64,000 nt of DNA from Vibrio azureus. Lineage in GTDB: Bacteria; Pseudomonadota; Gammaproteobacteria; Enterobacterales; Vibrionaceae. Each line of letters opens with the position of its first letter. Positions within the stretch are counted from its first letter, which is position 1. The stretch is taken from assembly GCF_002849855.1 (NCBI RefSeq), contig NZ_CP018617.1, positions 1,426,001 through 1,490,000 of the forward strand. The letters run 5' to 3'. Of the stretch, positions 44,676 through 53,342 are shown piece after piece. Both the position numbers and the translations under genes were made by a program. A model generated the notes under the pieces. The model searched no databases. It saw only the letters and a list, made by a program, of their open reading frames with translations, and was not told where the DNA came from.

Positions 44676-44704
44676 AAAAAGCTGATTTTAGGATCAGCTT
44701 TTTT
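44676..44704. terminator. Bidirectional terminator-like hairpin
   Basis: AAAAAGCTGAT and ATCAGCTTTTTT arms around a short loop, with A- and T-rich ends that suit termination in both directions. On the minus strand it lies about 60 nt past the stop codon of the small frame at 44763-44849. Confidence 0.7.
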
Positions 44705-44762
44705 CGTCATCAAACTATGTATTTCAACACAAGTATTTAATTGTAGGTATTATTTGTAGATA

Positions 44763-44849
44763 CTATGGCTTTCGCGCCGTTTCTGTTTTGGTATCTTTCC
44801 AATATTGGATTCGCACACGATGCAATTGTGCCCTTCTCATTTTCTTCAT
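44763..44849 (-). CDS. Candidate 28-aa basic small protein
   Basis: An ATG at 44849 is preceded on the minus strand by AGGGAG at ideal spacing and opens a frame of 28 codons, MKKMRRAQLHRVRIQYWK, then DTKTETARKP. The peptide is strongly basic. A terminator-like hairpin lies about 60 nt downstream. No family is recognised. It sits in a 1.3-kb region otherwise without genes on this strand. Confidence 0.4.
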   Translation of the reverse strand: MKKMRRAQLHRVRIQYWKDTKTETARKP

Positions 44850-45432
44850 AGCCATCTCCCTAATTGGTATAAGTAGCGCTCATCATGAGCTTATTGTTTT
44901 ATATCACGTATTAAATCTAACTAGTAACAGATAAATAAACAGTGATGCATATCACAAGATAATTACAAAACAGCCAATTTTGCAAGCTAATTTTTGACCA
45001 TTTTACGTCCAAGTAGCTTCAAAGTGTTGAGTTAAGAAAAACAAACTTGGGTATATACCGTTCTCAAAACTCGAGACAGTCATAAAATTACCTCATGTAT
45101 ATTACAAATAGATGGCAGCGGAGCGAACGATTTCGATAACCTTAAGAAAAGCCCTCAACTCTTTTCTATGAGACTTCGATTTATTAAGGCCACAAGTTAT
45201 TGAGTTCACAAATTATTGAGACCACAAGGTTCATATTAAATTACCCCACCACCTTGTAAGAGATCTCTCACAAAGAATGTAAGCTTAAAACCAAAAGCTC
45301 CCTAAGAAAAAACCAGATAACTCTGACAAATAATTGATTTTTAATAGATAAAATCAAATAACTCATTTTAGGCAGGAATATTTTTCTATTAAACAAATTG
45401 AACATCACCTGCGAAACCGCCATACTGAATTT
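44850..45432. other. Intergenic region upstream of the CsrB-type RNA
   Basis: Contains a decayed TATACCC-family repeat (about 45006-45056) and the 18-bp GacA-type palindrome at 45255. No protein gene is evident. Confidence 0.5.
45255..45272. promoter_or_regulatory. GacA/UvrY/VarA-type response-regulator box
   Basis: TGTAAGAGATCTCTCACA matches the known consensus TGTAAG-N6-CTTACA at 11 of 12 fixed positions. It lies about 180 bp upstream of the CsrB-like RNA, close to the distance at which UvrY acts on E. coli csrB. In Vibrio the corresponding regulator is VarA. Confidence 0.75.
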
Positions 45433-45725
45433 GTCGACAGGATGTTGATAGGAACAGGAAAAGCCTAAAGGAATAGGTCTCTTCAGGAAGAAGACGTGGT
45501 TATTTAGGATGAATAACCCACAAGGAAGTTTGTAGCTCTAGGAAGGGCGCACCCGTCAGGATGACAGGTTAGTATGGACACCGCTAGGAAGGCGATGAAC
45601 AAGGAAATTGGTTAAAGGATTTAGCCACAATCAAGGATAGATGCAGGGAGCACCTATTAGTAGCTGGATTGCTGCACAAAAGAATAGACCCCGCTTGAGT
45701 AAATCAAGCGGGGTTTTATTTTTTT
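45433..45725 (+). ncRNA. csrB: CsrB-family regulatory RNA (CsrA antagonist)
   Basis: About 293 nt, starting with GTCGACAGGATG as enterobacterial CsrB does. It contains 13 AGGA and 16 GGA motifs by my count, many in predicted hairpin loops. The 3' part resembles CsrB: GATGCAGGGAGCACC, then AGTAGCTGGATTGCTGC. It ends in a strong terminator (ACCCCGCTTGA/TCAAGCGGGGT followed by TTTTATTTTTTT). CsrB-type RNAs sequester CsrA, freeing its mRNA targets. Vibrios usually carry several copies (CsrB, C, D); which one this is cannot be said. Confidence 0.93.
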
Positions 45726-45851
45726 AGCAACGTCATACTCAGTGATCCTAAGAGACTTAATTTAAATGGGTGACTTAGGTCCCTACTTCCAGTTCTTACC
45801 AAGTCCGTGTTAACCTTCCATCAATCACTCGTGCGACCGCTGATAATCACT

Positions 45852-46745
45852 ATGCTAAATCCAGTCTGGCTCCATACTTTCAAAACACTCATAGAAGTTG
45901 GCCACTTCACAAAGACAGCTGAAAAACTTCACATGACTCAACCAGGTGTGAGTCAGCATATTAAAAAGCTTGAGCAAGCATGCCAACATGCACTAATTAA
46001 ACGTGAAAATAAAAGCTTTGAACTGACTGAACAAGGCCGCATGCTTTATCATTATGCTTTAGAAAGAGAACAAAATGAAAAAAAACTGCTGGAAAGTTTA
46101 AGCTTTGATAATCCACTTGCGGGTTGTTGCAGACTTGCCTGTTCCGGCTCTCTGGCTTTGCAGATTTTTGAGCCTCTACTCGAAAAGCAATTGCAGAACG
46201 AGGAATTGTCTATTCATCTCGAAGTCGCTCCAAATCGCTCGATTCTCAAAAACATCAGCGACACAAACATCGATCTTGGTATTGTAACCGAGCACCCCAG
46301 CTCAAGAGAATTTGATTACGAAGTTATCGGTAAAGAGCCATTGTGCTTAATATTACCTCATTATTATAAAGGTAAGCAGATAACACCTGACTTATTAGCA
46401 CAGTGCGGCGTGATCTCACACCCAGATGCTGCTCACTATATTTCTTTGTTTTTTGAGCAATGCGGTGAACCATCGATACAAGATCTAAGATTTGATGAAC
46501 TACCAACCTCCAGTTACATCAACCAACTTTCTCAAATTCTATTACCAGTCAGTAAGGGGCTAGGTTTTACCGTTCTCCCCATCAGTGCACTCCACTCTTT
46601 TCCAAATCAAGAAACACTTTTTGTTGCTGATACAAAAAACACTGTCTACGAAACTTTATTCCTTGTTAAAAAACGTAATCGCACACTGCCCACTCGATAT
46701 CAAACACTCAAAGAAATACTGATGATGGTTTGTAAAACCTCTTAG
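45852..46745 (+). CDS. LysR-family transcriptional regulator
   Basis: I use the ATG at 45852 (MLNPVWLHTFKTLIEVGHFT); an upstream GTG at 45807 adds residues without family resemblance. The 297-residue protein has an N-terminal LysR helix-turn-helix (GHFTKTAEKLHMTQPGVSQH, about 18-37) and a substrate-binding domain from about residue 90. Its targets are unknown. It starts about 130 bp past the CsrB-like terminator. Confidence 0.88.
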   Translation: MLNPVWLHTFKTLIEVGHFTKTAEKLHMTQPGVSQHIKKLEQACQHALIKRENKSFELTEQGRMLYHYALEREQNEKKLLESLSFDNPLAGCCRLACSGSLALQIFEPLLEKQLQNEELSIHLEVAPNRSILKNISDTNIDLGIVTEHPSSREFDYEVIGKEPLCLILPHYYKGKQITPDLLAQCGVISHPDAAHYISLFFEQCGEPSIQDLRFDELPTSSYINQLSQILLPVSKGLGFTVLPISALHSFPNQETLFVADTKNTVYETLFLVKKRNRTLPTRYQTLKEILMMVCKTS

Positions 46746-47069
46746 CCAACCGACCGACTGACACATTCCATACTTGTGATTGAAATCTCAAATCGAATGT
46801 TTTTTCTAAATACTGAAAGCGTCATGTATCCAAGATGCCCTTGCTCTGTAAGGCACGGAAAAGTCGATAAAAAATATTTGTCGTCACGATGATTTTTTTT
46901 CGTTTTCCTCCAAGACAAAAAAAACTATGGTTCGCAGCTCTAACGACGTGGTTGTTCAACCACTATCCTAAGTCATTGAAGTGAGAGAATATGGTGAATT
47001 CAATTCTCCCTCTCACAGGACTCTTTTATTAATGCTTTTATTTTTTACTGACTGAGCTAAGGAATTGTC
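46746..47069. other. Intergenic leader before rimK
   Basis: About 320 bp. A hairpin GTGAGAG/CTCTCAC (about 46981-47016) lies some 50 bp upstream of rimK and could be a leader structure or a terminator for the LysR gene. Nothing else was seen. Confidence 0.4.
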
Positions 47070-47975
47070 ATGCGTATTGCTATTCTTTCTCGTAATGAGA
47101 ATCTATACTCCACCATGCGCCTCAAACAGGCGGGTGAAGAGCGCGGACATCAAGTCGATGTCATCGATACTCTGCACTGCTACATGGACATTACGAGCAA
47201 TAACCCTAGGATTCGCTACAAAGGTGAAGAGCTTCCTCAGTACGATGCGGTTATTCCACGTATCGGAGCATCCATCACGTTCTACGGTACGGCGGTCGTG
47301 CGCCAGTTCGAAATGATGGGCACATTCTGTGTGAATGAATCCGTAGCGATCAGTCGTTCTCGAGACAAACTTCGCTCCATGCAATTACTTTCCAGAAAAG
47401 GGATTGGCCTGCCTCGTACCGGCTTTGCTCATCACCCGGATAATATCCAAGATGTGATCAAAAATGTTGGCGGAGCGCCACTGGTTATTAAACTTCTTGA
47501 AGGCACCCAAGGCATTGGCGTTGTCCTTGCAGAAACAACCAAAGCCGCAGAAAGTGTCATCGAAGCTTTCATGGGACTCAAAGCAAACATCATGGTGCAA
47601 GAGTTTATTGAAGAAGCCAATGGCGCTGACATCAGATGCTTTGTCGTAGGAAGCAAAGTTATCGCAGCGATGAAACGCCAAGCAAAAGAAGGGGAGTTTC
47701 GCTCCAACCTTCATCGAGGTGGCTCAGCACAGTTGATTAAGCTAAGTAAAGATGAACGAGCCACCGCACTTAATGCTGCAAAATCAATGGGTTTGAACTT
47801 ATGTGGTGTCGATATACTTCAATCGAAGAATGGCCCTGTCGTAATGGAAGTCAACTCCTCTCCAGGTTTAGAAGGTATAGAGACTGCGACGGATAAAGAT
47901 ATTGCAGGAATGATATACGAATTCATTGAAAAACACGCGAAACCGTTTGCAAACCGCACTCGTGGAAAAGGCTAA
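47070..47975 (+). CDS. rimK: Ribosomal protein S6--glutamate ligase RimK
   Basis: A 301-residue ATP-grasp enzyme that adds glutamate residues to the C terminus of ribosomal protein S6 and also makes poly-glutamate. It has the RimK N terminus ([20 protein letters not shown]), ATP-binding segments ([18 protein letters not shown]), and metal/ATP residues in [20 protein letters not shown], then PGLEGIE. The length is typical. The RimB-like protease gene follows after 63 bp, the same pairing as in Pseudomonas. Confidence 0.93.
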   Translation: MRIAILSRNENLYSTMRLKQAGEERGHQVDVIDTLHCYMDITSNNPRIRYKGEELPQYDAVIPRIGASITFYGTAVVRQFEMMGTFCVNESVAISRSRDKLRSMQLLSRKGIGLPRTGFAHHPDNIQDVIKNVGGAPLVIKLLEGTQGIGVVLAETTKAAESVIEAFMGLKANIMVQEFIEEANGADIRCFVVGSKVIAAMKRQAKEGEFRSNLHRGGSAQLIKLSKDERATALNAAKSMGLNLCGVDILQSKNGPVVMEVNSSPGLEGIETATDKDIAGMIYEFIEKHAKPFANRTRGKG

Positions 47976-48038
47976 TATTCACACTATGCTCGCCTGAGTG
48001 TTTAACTTAGGCTTGTCACTCATCGCTGGGATAACACT

Positions 48039-48467
48039 ATGAATCAAAAGATTATTATTGGTAACGCCGAAGCCATTGGTTTACCAGATTTGGGGATTAG
48101 CCAGTTAGAAGCACGCATCGATACTGGTGCCCAAACTTCTTCCTTGCATGTAGATAACTTGTATTGCTTTGAAAGAGATGGTCAATCCTTCGTAGAGTTT
48201 GATCTCCACCCTGATGTGTATCACTTGGAACATACTGTCCGCTGCGAGGCTCCGCTCAAAGCCAACCGTAAAGTTAAATCGTCCAATGGTACCTTTGAAC
48301 ATCGCTGTCTTATCACAACAACACTGCGCATGGGCGATACCGATTGGCCGATAGACATTACACTCACCAACCGTGAAGAAATGACTTATATGATGCTCTT
48401 AGGACGTCAAGGCATGGCTGATAAAGTGTTAGTTGATCCAAGCCAATCACACCTACTCGCTCTGTAG
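48039..48467 (+). CDS. RimB-like retropepsin-type (zinc protease family) protein
   Basis: A 142-residue protein with the aspartic-protease-like motif EARIDTGAQTSSLH (about residue 27) and MLLGRQGMADKVLVDPSQSH near the end. This is the PF05618-type 'ATP-dependent zinc protease' family, which has a retropepsin fold. In Pseudomonas, RimB acts with RimK on glutamylated S6. Downstream placement of rimK supports that role here. Confidence 0.82.
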   Translation: MNQKIIIGNAEAIGLPDLGISQLEARIDTGAQTSSLHVDNLYCFERDGQSFVEFDLHPDVYHLEHTVRCEAPLKANRKVKSSNGTFEHRCLITTTLRMGDTDWPIDITLTNREEMTYMMLLGRQGMADKVLVDPSQSHLLAL

Positions 48468-48498
48468 CTATTGCTTTTATCTGTCCGTTTTTTCGGTC

Positions 48499-48541
48499 AT
48501 TACTTTTGGGGAAAACGTCAATCACCTTCCCCAAAAGTAAT
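48499..48541. terminator. Terminator after the rimK operon
   Basis: A perfect 15-bp inverted repeat, ATTACTTTTGGGGAA and TTCCCCAAAAGTAAT, begins 32 bp past the stop codon. The T-tract is weak in the plus direction. Confidence 0.6.
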
Positions 48542-48680
48542 CTTAATCGAATCGTTTTCTTAGTGATGAACAATTATCTTTAATCGAAATCATAAAATTT
48601 AATTGTTAGACACCGTCACGATTTTATCCGTTAATTCCTGCCCACAATACTACCTCTAGATGTGCTTATCGCTCATTAAC

Positions 48681-48809
48681 ATGAAGTCTGGCTTTTATGC
48701 CATCTTCGTCGCGTATGGCTCAACGTGATTAGTGATTGTTTAATCAAGAGTTGAGGTCCAAGCCTCATCATTTGCTTTTTTGTATTTTCTCCTCTATTCC
48801 CTATGAGGG
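48681..48809 (+). promoter_or_regulatory. speA leader: short reading frame and competing hairpins
   Basis: A 15-codon frame (ATG at 48681, stop ending 48728; MKSGFYAIFVAYGST) has no clear ribosome-binding site. Downstream, CCTCA at 48763-48767 can pair with TGAGG at 48752-48756. Alternatively CCTCAT (48763-48768) can pair with ATGAGG at 48803-48808, which includes the presumed speA ribosome-binding region. A T-rich stretch follows the first hairpin. The two pairings exclude each other, as in an attenuator or riboswitch-like control; the short stems make this tentative. Confidence 0.3.
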
Positions 48810-48824
48810 TGAAAATATACATTT

Positions 48825-50747
48825 GTGAGAATCGAGTTGGAAAAAACAACAAAATTAGACCGTATCAGAGCGGACTACAACGTACACTACTGGAGCCAAG
48901 GTTTTTATGGCATTGATAATCAAGGTGAGGTTTATGTCTCTCCTCGTAGTGATTATCCACATCAAATTCCTTTTAGCGCCATTGTCGATAAACTAGAAAG
49001 CAAGCAATTAAACTTGCCTGTTTTAGTGCGTTTTCCACAAATTGTACATCAACGCGTGCACGGTATTTGTCAGGCTTTCAACCAAGCAATTGAAGAGTAC
49101 CAGTACTCAAATCAGTATCTTCTGGTGTATCCAATTAAAGTCAACCAGCAAAAAGAAGTGGTCGATGAGATCCTTGCTAGCCAAGCACAATTAGAAACCA
49201 AACAACTAGGATTAGAAGCTGGCAGTAAACCTGAGCTACTGGCGGTTCTCGCTCTTGCACAGCAAGGCAGTTCTGTGATCGTATGTAATGGATACAAAGA
49301 TCGAGAGTACGTTCGTCTTGCTCTAATAGGGGAAAAGCTTGGCCATAAAGTTTTTATCGTGCTTGAAAAGCTGACTGAGCTTGATTTGGTTCTACAAGAA
49401 GCAAAAAGTTTAGGTGTGACACCTCGACTTGGTCTTCGCATTCGCTTAGCTTCTCAAGGCGCAGGAAAATGGCAAGCTAGCGGAGGCGAAAAGTCAAAAT
49501 TCGGTCTTTCCGCCTCACAAGTTTTAAATGTGATTCAACGCTTAAAGCAAGAAGAGTTGCTCCACACGATGCAGTTAGTCCATTTCCATTTAGGTTCGCA
49601 AATGGCCAACATTCGTGATGTCAGAAATGGCGTCAACGAATCTGCACGCTTTTATTGTGAGTTACGCGCTATTGGTGCACAAATCGATTATTTTGATGTC
49701 GGGGGTGGTCTGGCTGTGGATTATGATGGAACTCGCAGTCAATCGTCTAATTCTATGAACTATGGCCTCGCAGAATACGCTCGCAACATTGTTCAGACTA
49801 TCGGGGATGTTTGCCAACAATACGAACAGCCCATGCCTGTGATCATTTCAGAGTCAGGACGTTCTTTGACTGCTCACCATGCGGTTTTAATCTCTAATGT
49901 TATCGGTACGGAAACTTACCAACCAGAAGCCGTTTGTGAGCCGGCCGTCGATGATCCGATTTTGCTGCAAAATATGTGGCGTAACTGGCAAAACTTACAA
50001 GATGACTCTGATGCACGAGCCCTTATCGAACTTTATAACGACACGCAAAGTGATTTATCTGAGGTTCACTCACAATTTGCTACCGGAGTTTTAAACCTAG
50101 AGCAGCGAGCATGGGCAGAACAGCTGTCACTGCGAATCTACTTCGAGCTCAGCACAAAAATGAGTACCAAAAATCGTTTTCATCGACCCATTTTAGATGA
50201 GTTGAGTGAGCGCCTCGCTGATAAATTTTTTGTCAATTTTTCTCTTTTCCAATCTCTGCCTGATGCATGGGGCATTGATCAAGTCTTTCCCGTTCTTCCT
50301 CTCTCTGGACTTGGAGAGTCAGAAGAACGTCGAGCCGTTATGCTTGATATCACCTGTGATTCTGATGGTGCCATTGATAACTATGTTGATGGGCAAGGCA
50401 TAGAAACGACCCTACCCGTTCCAGCCTGGAGTAAAGACAAGCCTTATCTCATCGGTTTTTTTCTCGTTGGCGCCTACCAAGAAATCCTTGGTGATATGCA
50501 CAACCTATTTGGCGATACTCATAGCGCTGTTATTCATGTTGATGAACAGGGTCAGTTTGAGGTCAGTTATATCAATGAAGGTGATAGCGTTGAAGATATG
50601 ATGCGTTATGTCCATATCGATGTCGCTGCTATTCGTGACAATTACAAACAATTGGTTTCAGAGCGAGTTGAAGCCAGTGAACAGCAATCCATTCTTGCTG
50701 AGTTAGAGCAAGGGTTAGCTGGCTATACCTATTTAGAGGATTTTTAA
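48825..50747 (+). CDS. speA: Biosynthetic arginine decarboxylase SpeA
   Basis: A 640-residue PLP enzyme converting arginine to agmatine. A GTG start is used: an in-frame stop at 48810-48812 excludes longer starts. The PLP-binding Lys lies in [11 protein letters not shown] (Lys105). Other hallmarks are [50 protein letters not shown] and [17 protein letters not shown], the last with the active-site Cys. It forms an operon with speB, whose ATG lies one base past its stop. The product is putrescine by way of agmatine. Confidence 0.95.
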   Translation: MRIELEKTTKLDRIRADYNVHYWSQGFYGIDNQGEVYVSPRSDYPHQIPFSAIVDKLESKQLNLPVLVRFPQIVHQRVHGICQAFNQAIEEYQYSNQYLLVYPIKVNQQKEVVDEILASQAQLETKQLGLEAGSKPELLAVLALAQQGSSVIVCNGYKDREYVRLALIGEKLGHKVFIVLEKLTELDLVLQEAKSLGVTPRLGLRIRLASQGAGKWQASGGEKSKFGLSASQVLNVIQRLKQEELLHTMQLVHFHLGSQMANIRDVRNGVNESARFYCELRAIGAQIDYFDVGGGLAVDYDGTRSQSSNSMNYGLAEYARNIVQTIGDVCQQYEQPMPVIISESGRSLTAHHAVLISNVIGTETYQPEAVCEPAVDDPILLQNMWRNWQNLQDDSDARALIELYNDTQSDLSEVHSQFATGVLNLEQRAWAEQLSLRIYFELSTKMSTKNRFHRPILDELSERLADKFFVNFSLFQSLPDAWGIDQVFPVLPLSGLGESEERRAVMLDITCDSDGAIDNYVDGQGIETTLPVPAWSKDKPYLIGFFLVGAYQEILGDMHNLFGDTHSAVIHVDEQGQFEVSYINEGDSVEDMMRYVHIDVAAIRDNYKQLVSERVEASEQQSILAELEQGLAGYTYLEDF

Positions 50748-50748
50748 T

Positions 50749-51669
50749 ATGAATGATTTGTTTACAAAGACTGATTATTCGCTTTATTCGAATTCGATGT
50801 CGTTTCTACGTTTACCTTACATTAAAAACCCAGTCGCGACACAAGCCGATGTTGTCATACTTGGCGTCCCTCTTGATATGGCCACCTCTGGCAGACCTGG
50901 CGCACGCATGGGGCCCGATGCGATTCGAAGAGCATCCGTTAACCTCGCTTGGGAAGGTAAAAAATTCCCGTGGGATTTTAACCTACTTGATAAACTGAAA
51001 ATCGTAGATGCTGGTGATCTTGTCTTCGATTGTGGTGATGCTGAAGATTTCACTTACCGTCTGGAGGCCGCGACCAGTGAAATTCTCAAAAGTGGTAAAA
51101 CCATGTTAGCGTTAGGTGGGGATCATTTTATTACCTTACCGATACTACGTGCTTATGCTAAACATCATGGTCAAATGGCATTGGTTCATTTTGATGCTCA
51201 CACGGATACCTACGCCAACGGCAGCTCCTACGACCATGGCACCATGTTTTACCATGCGCCAAAAGAAGGTCTTATTTCTGAAAAACATTCAATACAGATT
51301 GGGATCAGAACCGAGTATAAGCAGCAAGATCATGTTTTTCATGTGCTTAATGCCATGCAAGCGAATGACATGCCAGTCAACGAAATCGTTGCAGAAATCC
51401 AACGCACAGTGGGTGACAAGCCAGTTTATGTCACTTTTGATATTGACTGCTTAGATCCTGCTTTTGCCCCAGGCACCGGAACGCCTGTTTTAGGTGGATT
51501 AAACTCTGATAAAATCCTCAAAATCATTCGTGGTCTTGCTGGGATGAATATCGTTGGAATGGACGTCGTAGAAGTCTCCCCTCCCTACGACAATAGCGAT
51601 GTAACGGCCCTCGCTGGTGCCACCATTGCTCTGGAACTCTTGTATGCTTATTCTGTAGGTAGAGAATAA
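50749..51669 (+). CDS. speB: Agmatinase SpeB
   Basis: A 306-residue ureohydrolase converting agmatine to putrescine and urea. The binuclear manganese ligands are present: His126 in GGDHF, Asp149/His151/Asp153 in HFDAHTDTY, and Asp231/Asp233 in [15 protein letters not shown]. It starts one base past the speA stop, so translation is coupled, and completes the two-step putrescine route. Confidence 0.95.
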   Translation: MNDLFTKTDYSLYSNSMSFLRLPYIKNPVATQADVVILGVPLDMATSGRPGARMGPDAIRRASVNLAWEGKKFPWDFNLLDKLKIVDAGDLVFDCGDAEDFTYRLEAATSEILKSGKTMLALGGDHFITLPILRAYAKHHGQMALVHFDAHTDTYANGSSYDHGTMFYHAPKEGLISEKHSIQIGIRTEYKQQDHVFHVLNAMQANDMPVNEIVAEIQRTVGDKPVYVTFDIDCLDPAFAPGTGTPVLGGLNSDKILKIIRGLAGMNIVGMDVVEVSPPYDNSDVTALAGATIALELLYAYSVGRE

Positions 51670-51936
51670 ATACCGAGAACTCAGGTACCTTACTCAATCA
51701 GAGGGGACTTAGGTTCCCTTTTCACCTCCAAGCCCACCCAAAATTCTATTAGTTTTTCTAATCCTTGTGTAGAGTATTTTTCTTGCTTAGAGTCACAAAA
51801 CGTTGTTGCTAATATGGTCATCAATCTCTAATATCTCGCGCTCATGCTAATTAGCCATAGATTTATAACTAGATATGGTTGCTTTTGCATAAATCATTGT
51901 TCTTTATGACTGCCTGATATTTGGAGAAATACATTA

Positions 51937-53142
51937 ATGTCTGCCTCATTCCCATTAGCGAAACTTACCTTTCTCATCGCTATTTTGACCGCTGTTGGTC
52001 AGCTGACACAAACCATGTACGTCCCATCTATTGGTTATATGGCCGGTGAATTTTCAGTCTCAGCGTCAACCCTTCAAGCAGTGATGGCATGTTATTTAAT
52101 TCCCTACGGCTTTTCTCAGTTTATTTATGGACCGTTATCGGATCGCATTGGACGCAAACCTATCATTATTGTCGGCCTGTTAATCTATGTTGTTGGAACA
52201 TTGATTGCGTTATTTGCCCATCAGTATGAATGGTTTCTTGCAGGTAGCTTTGTGCAGGGGCTCGGCATCGGCTGCGGAGGTGCCATGTCACGTACTTTGA
52301 CTCGTGACTGCTTTGAAGGTACAGAGTTACATCGAGCAAACAGCCTGATCAGCATGTGTGTTATTTTTTCACCTTTGATCGCTCCCGTACTAGGTGGGTT
52401 CCTGACAGAAGAGTTTGGTTGGCGCTCCAGTTATTTATTTCTGTCGCTCTTTGCGATTGCGGTAACGATCACCATGATGACCAGCATGGTGGAAACCTTG
52501 CCAAAGGAAAAACGCCAAGTCGAATCTGTAACAAAAAGCTATCGCTTCGTCCTAGCTGATAAGCGTTTTCAAGGATTTTTACTCGTCCTTGTAGCTACTT
52601 TTTCAGGTGTTGCCGTATTTGAAGCCGCTGCCGGCGTCCTACTCGGAGGGGTATTGGGCTTACCCGCAACAACCGTGAGTATTTTATTTGTGTTACCCAT
52701 TCCGGGCTACCTTGTCGGTGCTGGACTTTCTAGCTATTTAGCGCAACGTTACTCTGAGCGTCTATCTCTTAACGTAGGGCTAGGTGCTATCTTTGTTGGC
52801 TCTGCAATTGTTTTGGCTCCTGGTCTAATTGAAGCAACTTCCGCTGCCGCTCTTGTTGGGGGAGCAACATTGTACTTTTTAGGTGCAGGGATCTTATTCC
52901 CAGCCGCGACAACAGGTGCGTTATCTCCTTTCCCACTTCATGCGGGAACAGGCGGTGCAATTTTAGGTGGGATGCAGAATCTTGGCGCAGGATTGGTGAC
53001 CTTATTCGCTTCAATATTTCCAACTCAAGATCAGTTACCGCTTGGGTGCTTAATGATGGCAATGTCGCTCGTCGTTTTATTTGGCCTACGCTGGATACAA
53101 CGTCAGCAAGTTCAAACCAACCAAGCAGCATTAACGATTTAA
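51937..53142 (+). CDS. EmrD/Bcr-type MFS drug efflux transporter
   Basis: A 401-residue, 12-helix major facilitator with an N-half antiporter pattern typical of the DHA1 Bcr/CflA/EmrD group: GFSQFIYGPLSDRIGRKPII, and MSRTLTRDCFEG after the fourth helix. Such pumps export drugs or bile salts by proton antiport. The overall resemblance is to the EmrD-3 type of Vibrio; substrate specificity is unknown. Confidence 0.85.
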   Translation: MSASFPLAKLTFLIAILTAVGQLTQTMYVPSIGYMAGEFSVSASTLQAVMACYLIPYGFSQFIYGPLSDRIGRKPIIIVGLLIYVVGTLIALFAHQYEWFLAGSFVQGLGIGCGGAMSRTLTRDCFEGTELHRANSLISMCVIFSPLIAPVLGGFLTEEFGWRSSYLFLSLFAIAVTITMMTSMVETLPKEKRQVESVTKSYRFVLADKRFQGFLLVLVATFSGVAVFEAAAGVLLGGVLGLPATTVSILFVLPIPGYLVGAGLSSYLAQRYSERLSLNVGLGAIFVGSAIVLAPGLIEATSAAALVGGATLYFLGAGILFPAATTGALSPFPLHAGTGGAILGGMQNLGAGLVTLFASIFPTQDQLPLGCLMMAMSLVVLFGLRWIQRQQVQTNQAALTI

Positions 53143-53147
53143 ACCAC

Positions 53148-53180
53148 TATACCCGAGCAGCCTCAGGATGCTTGGGTATA
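53148..53180. repeat. TATACCC palindromic repeat, short copy
   Basis: TATACCCGAGCAGCCTCAGG with a facing GCTTGGGTATA arm, five bases past the MFS stop codon. Confidence 0.75.
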
Positions 53181-53342
53181 AACGAAATAGACAAAAAGAG
53201 ACGAAAAGCCAATTTAACCTTCTCCATTTCCGCTCACTGCGACTCAATTCCTTCTTTATACCTCATTTGCCATTAATAACATTTAAATAAGCCATCAAAC
53301 TTTGTTAAAAAAATGTAAAACTCAAGTCACAAGGATACCCTA

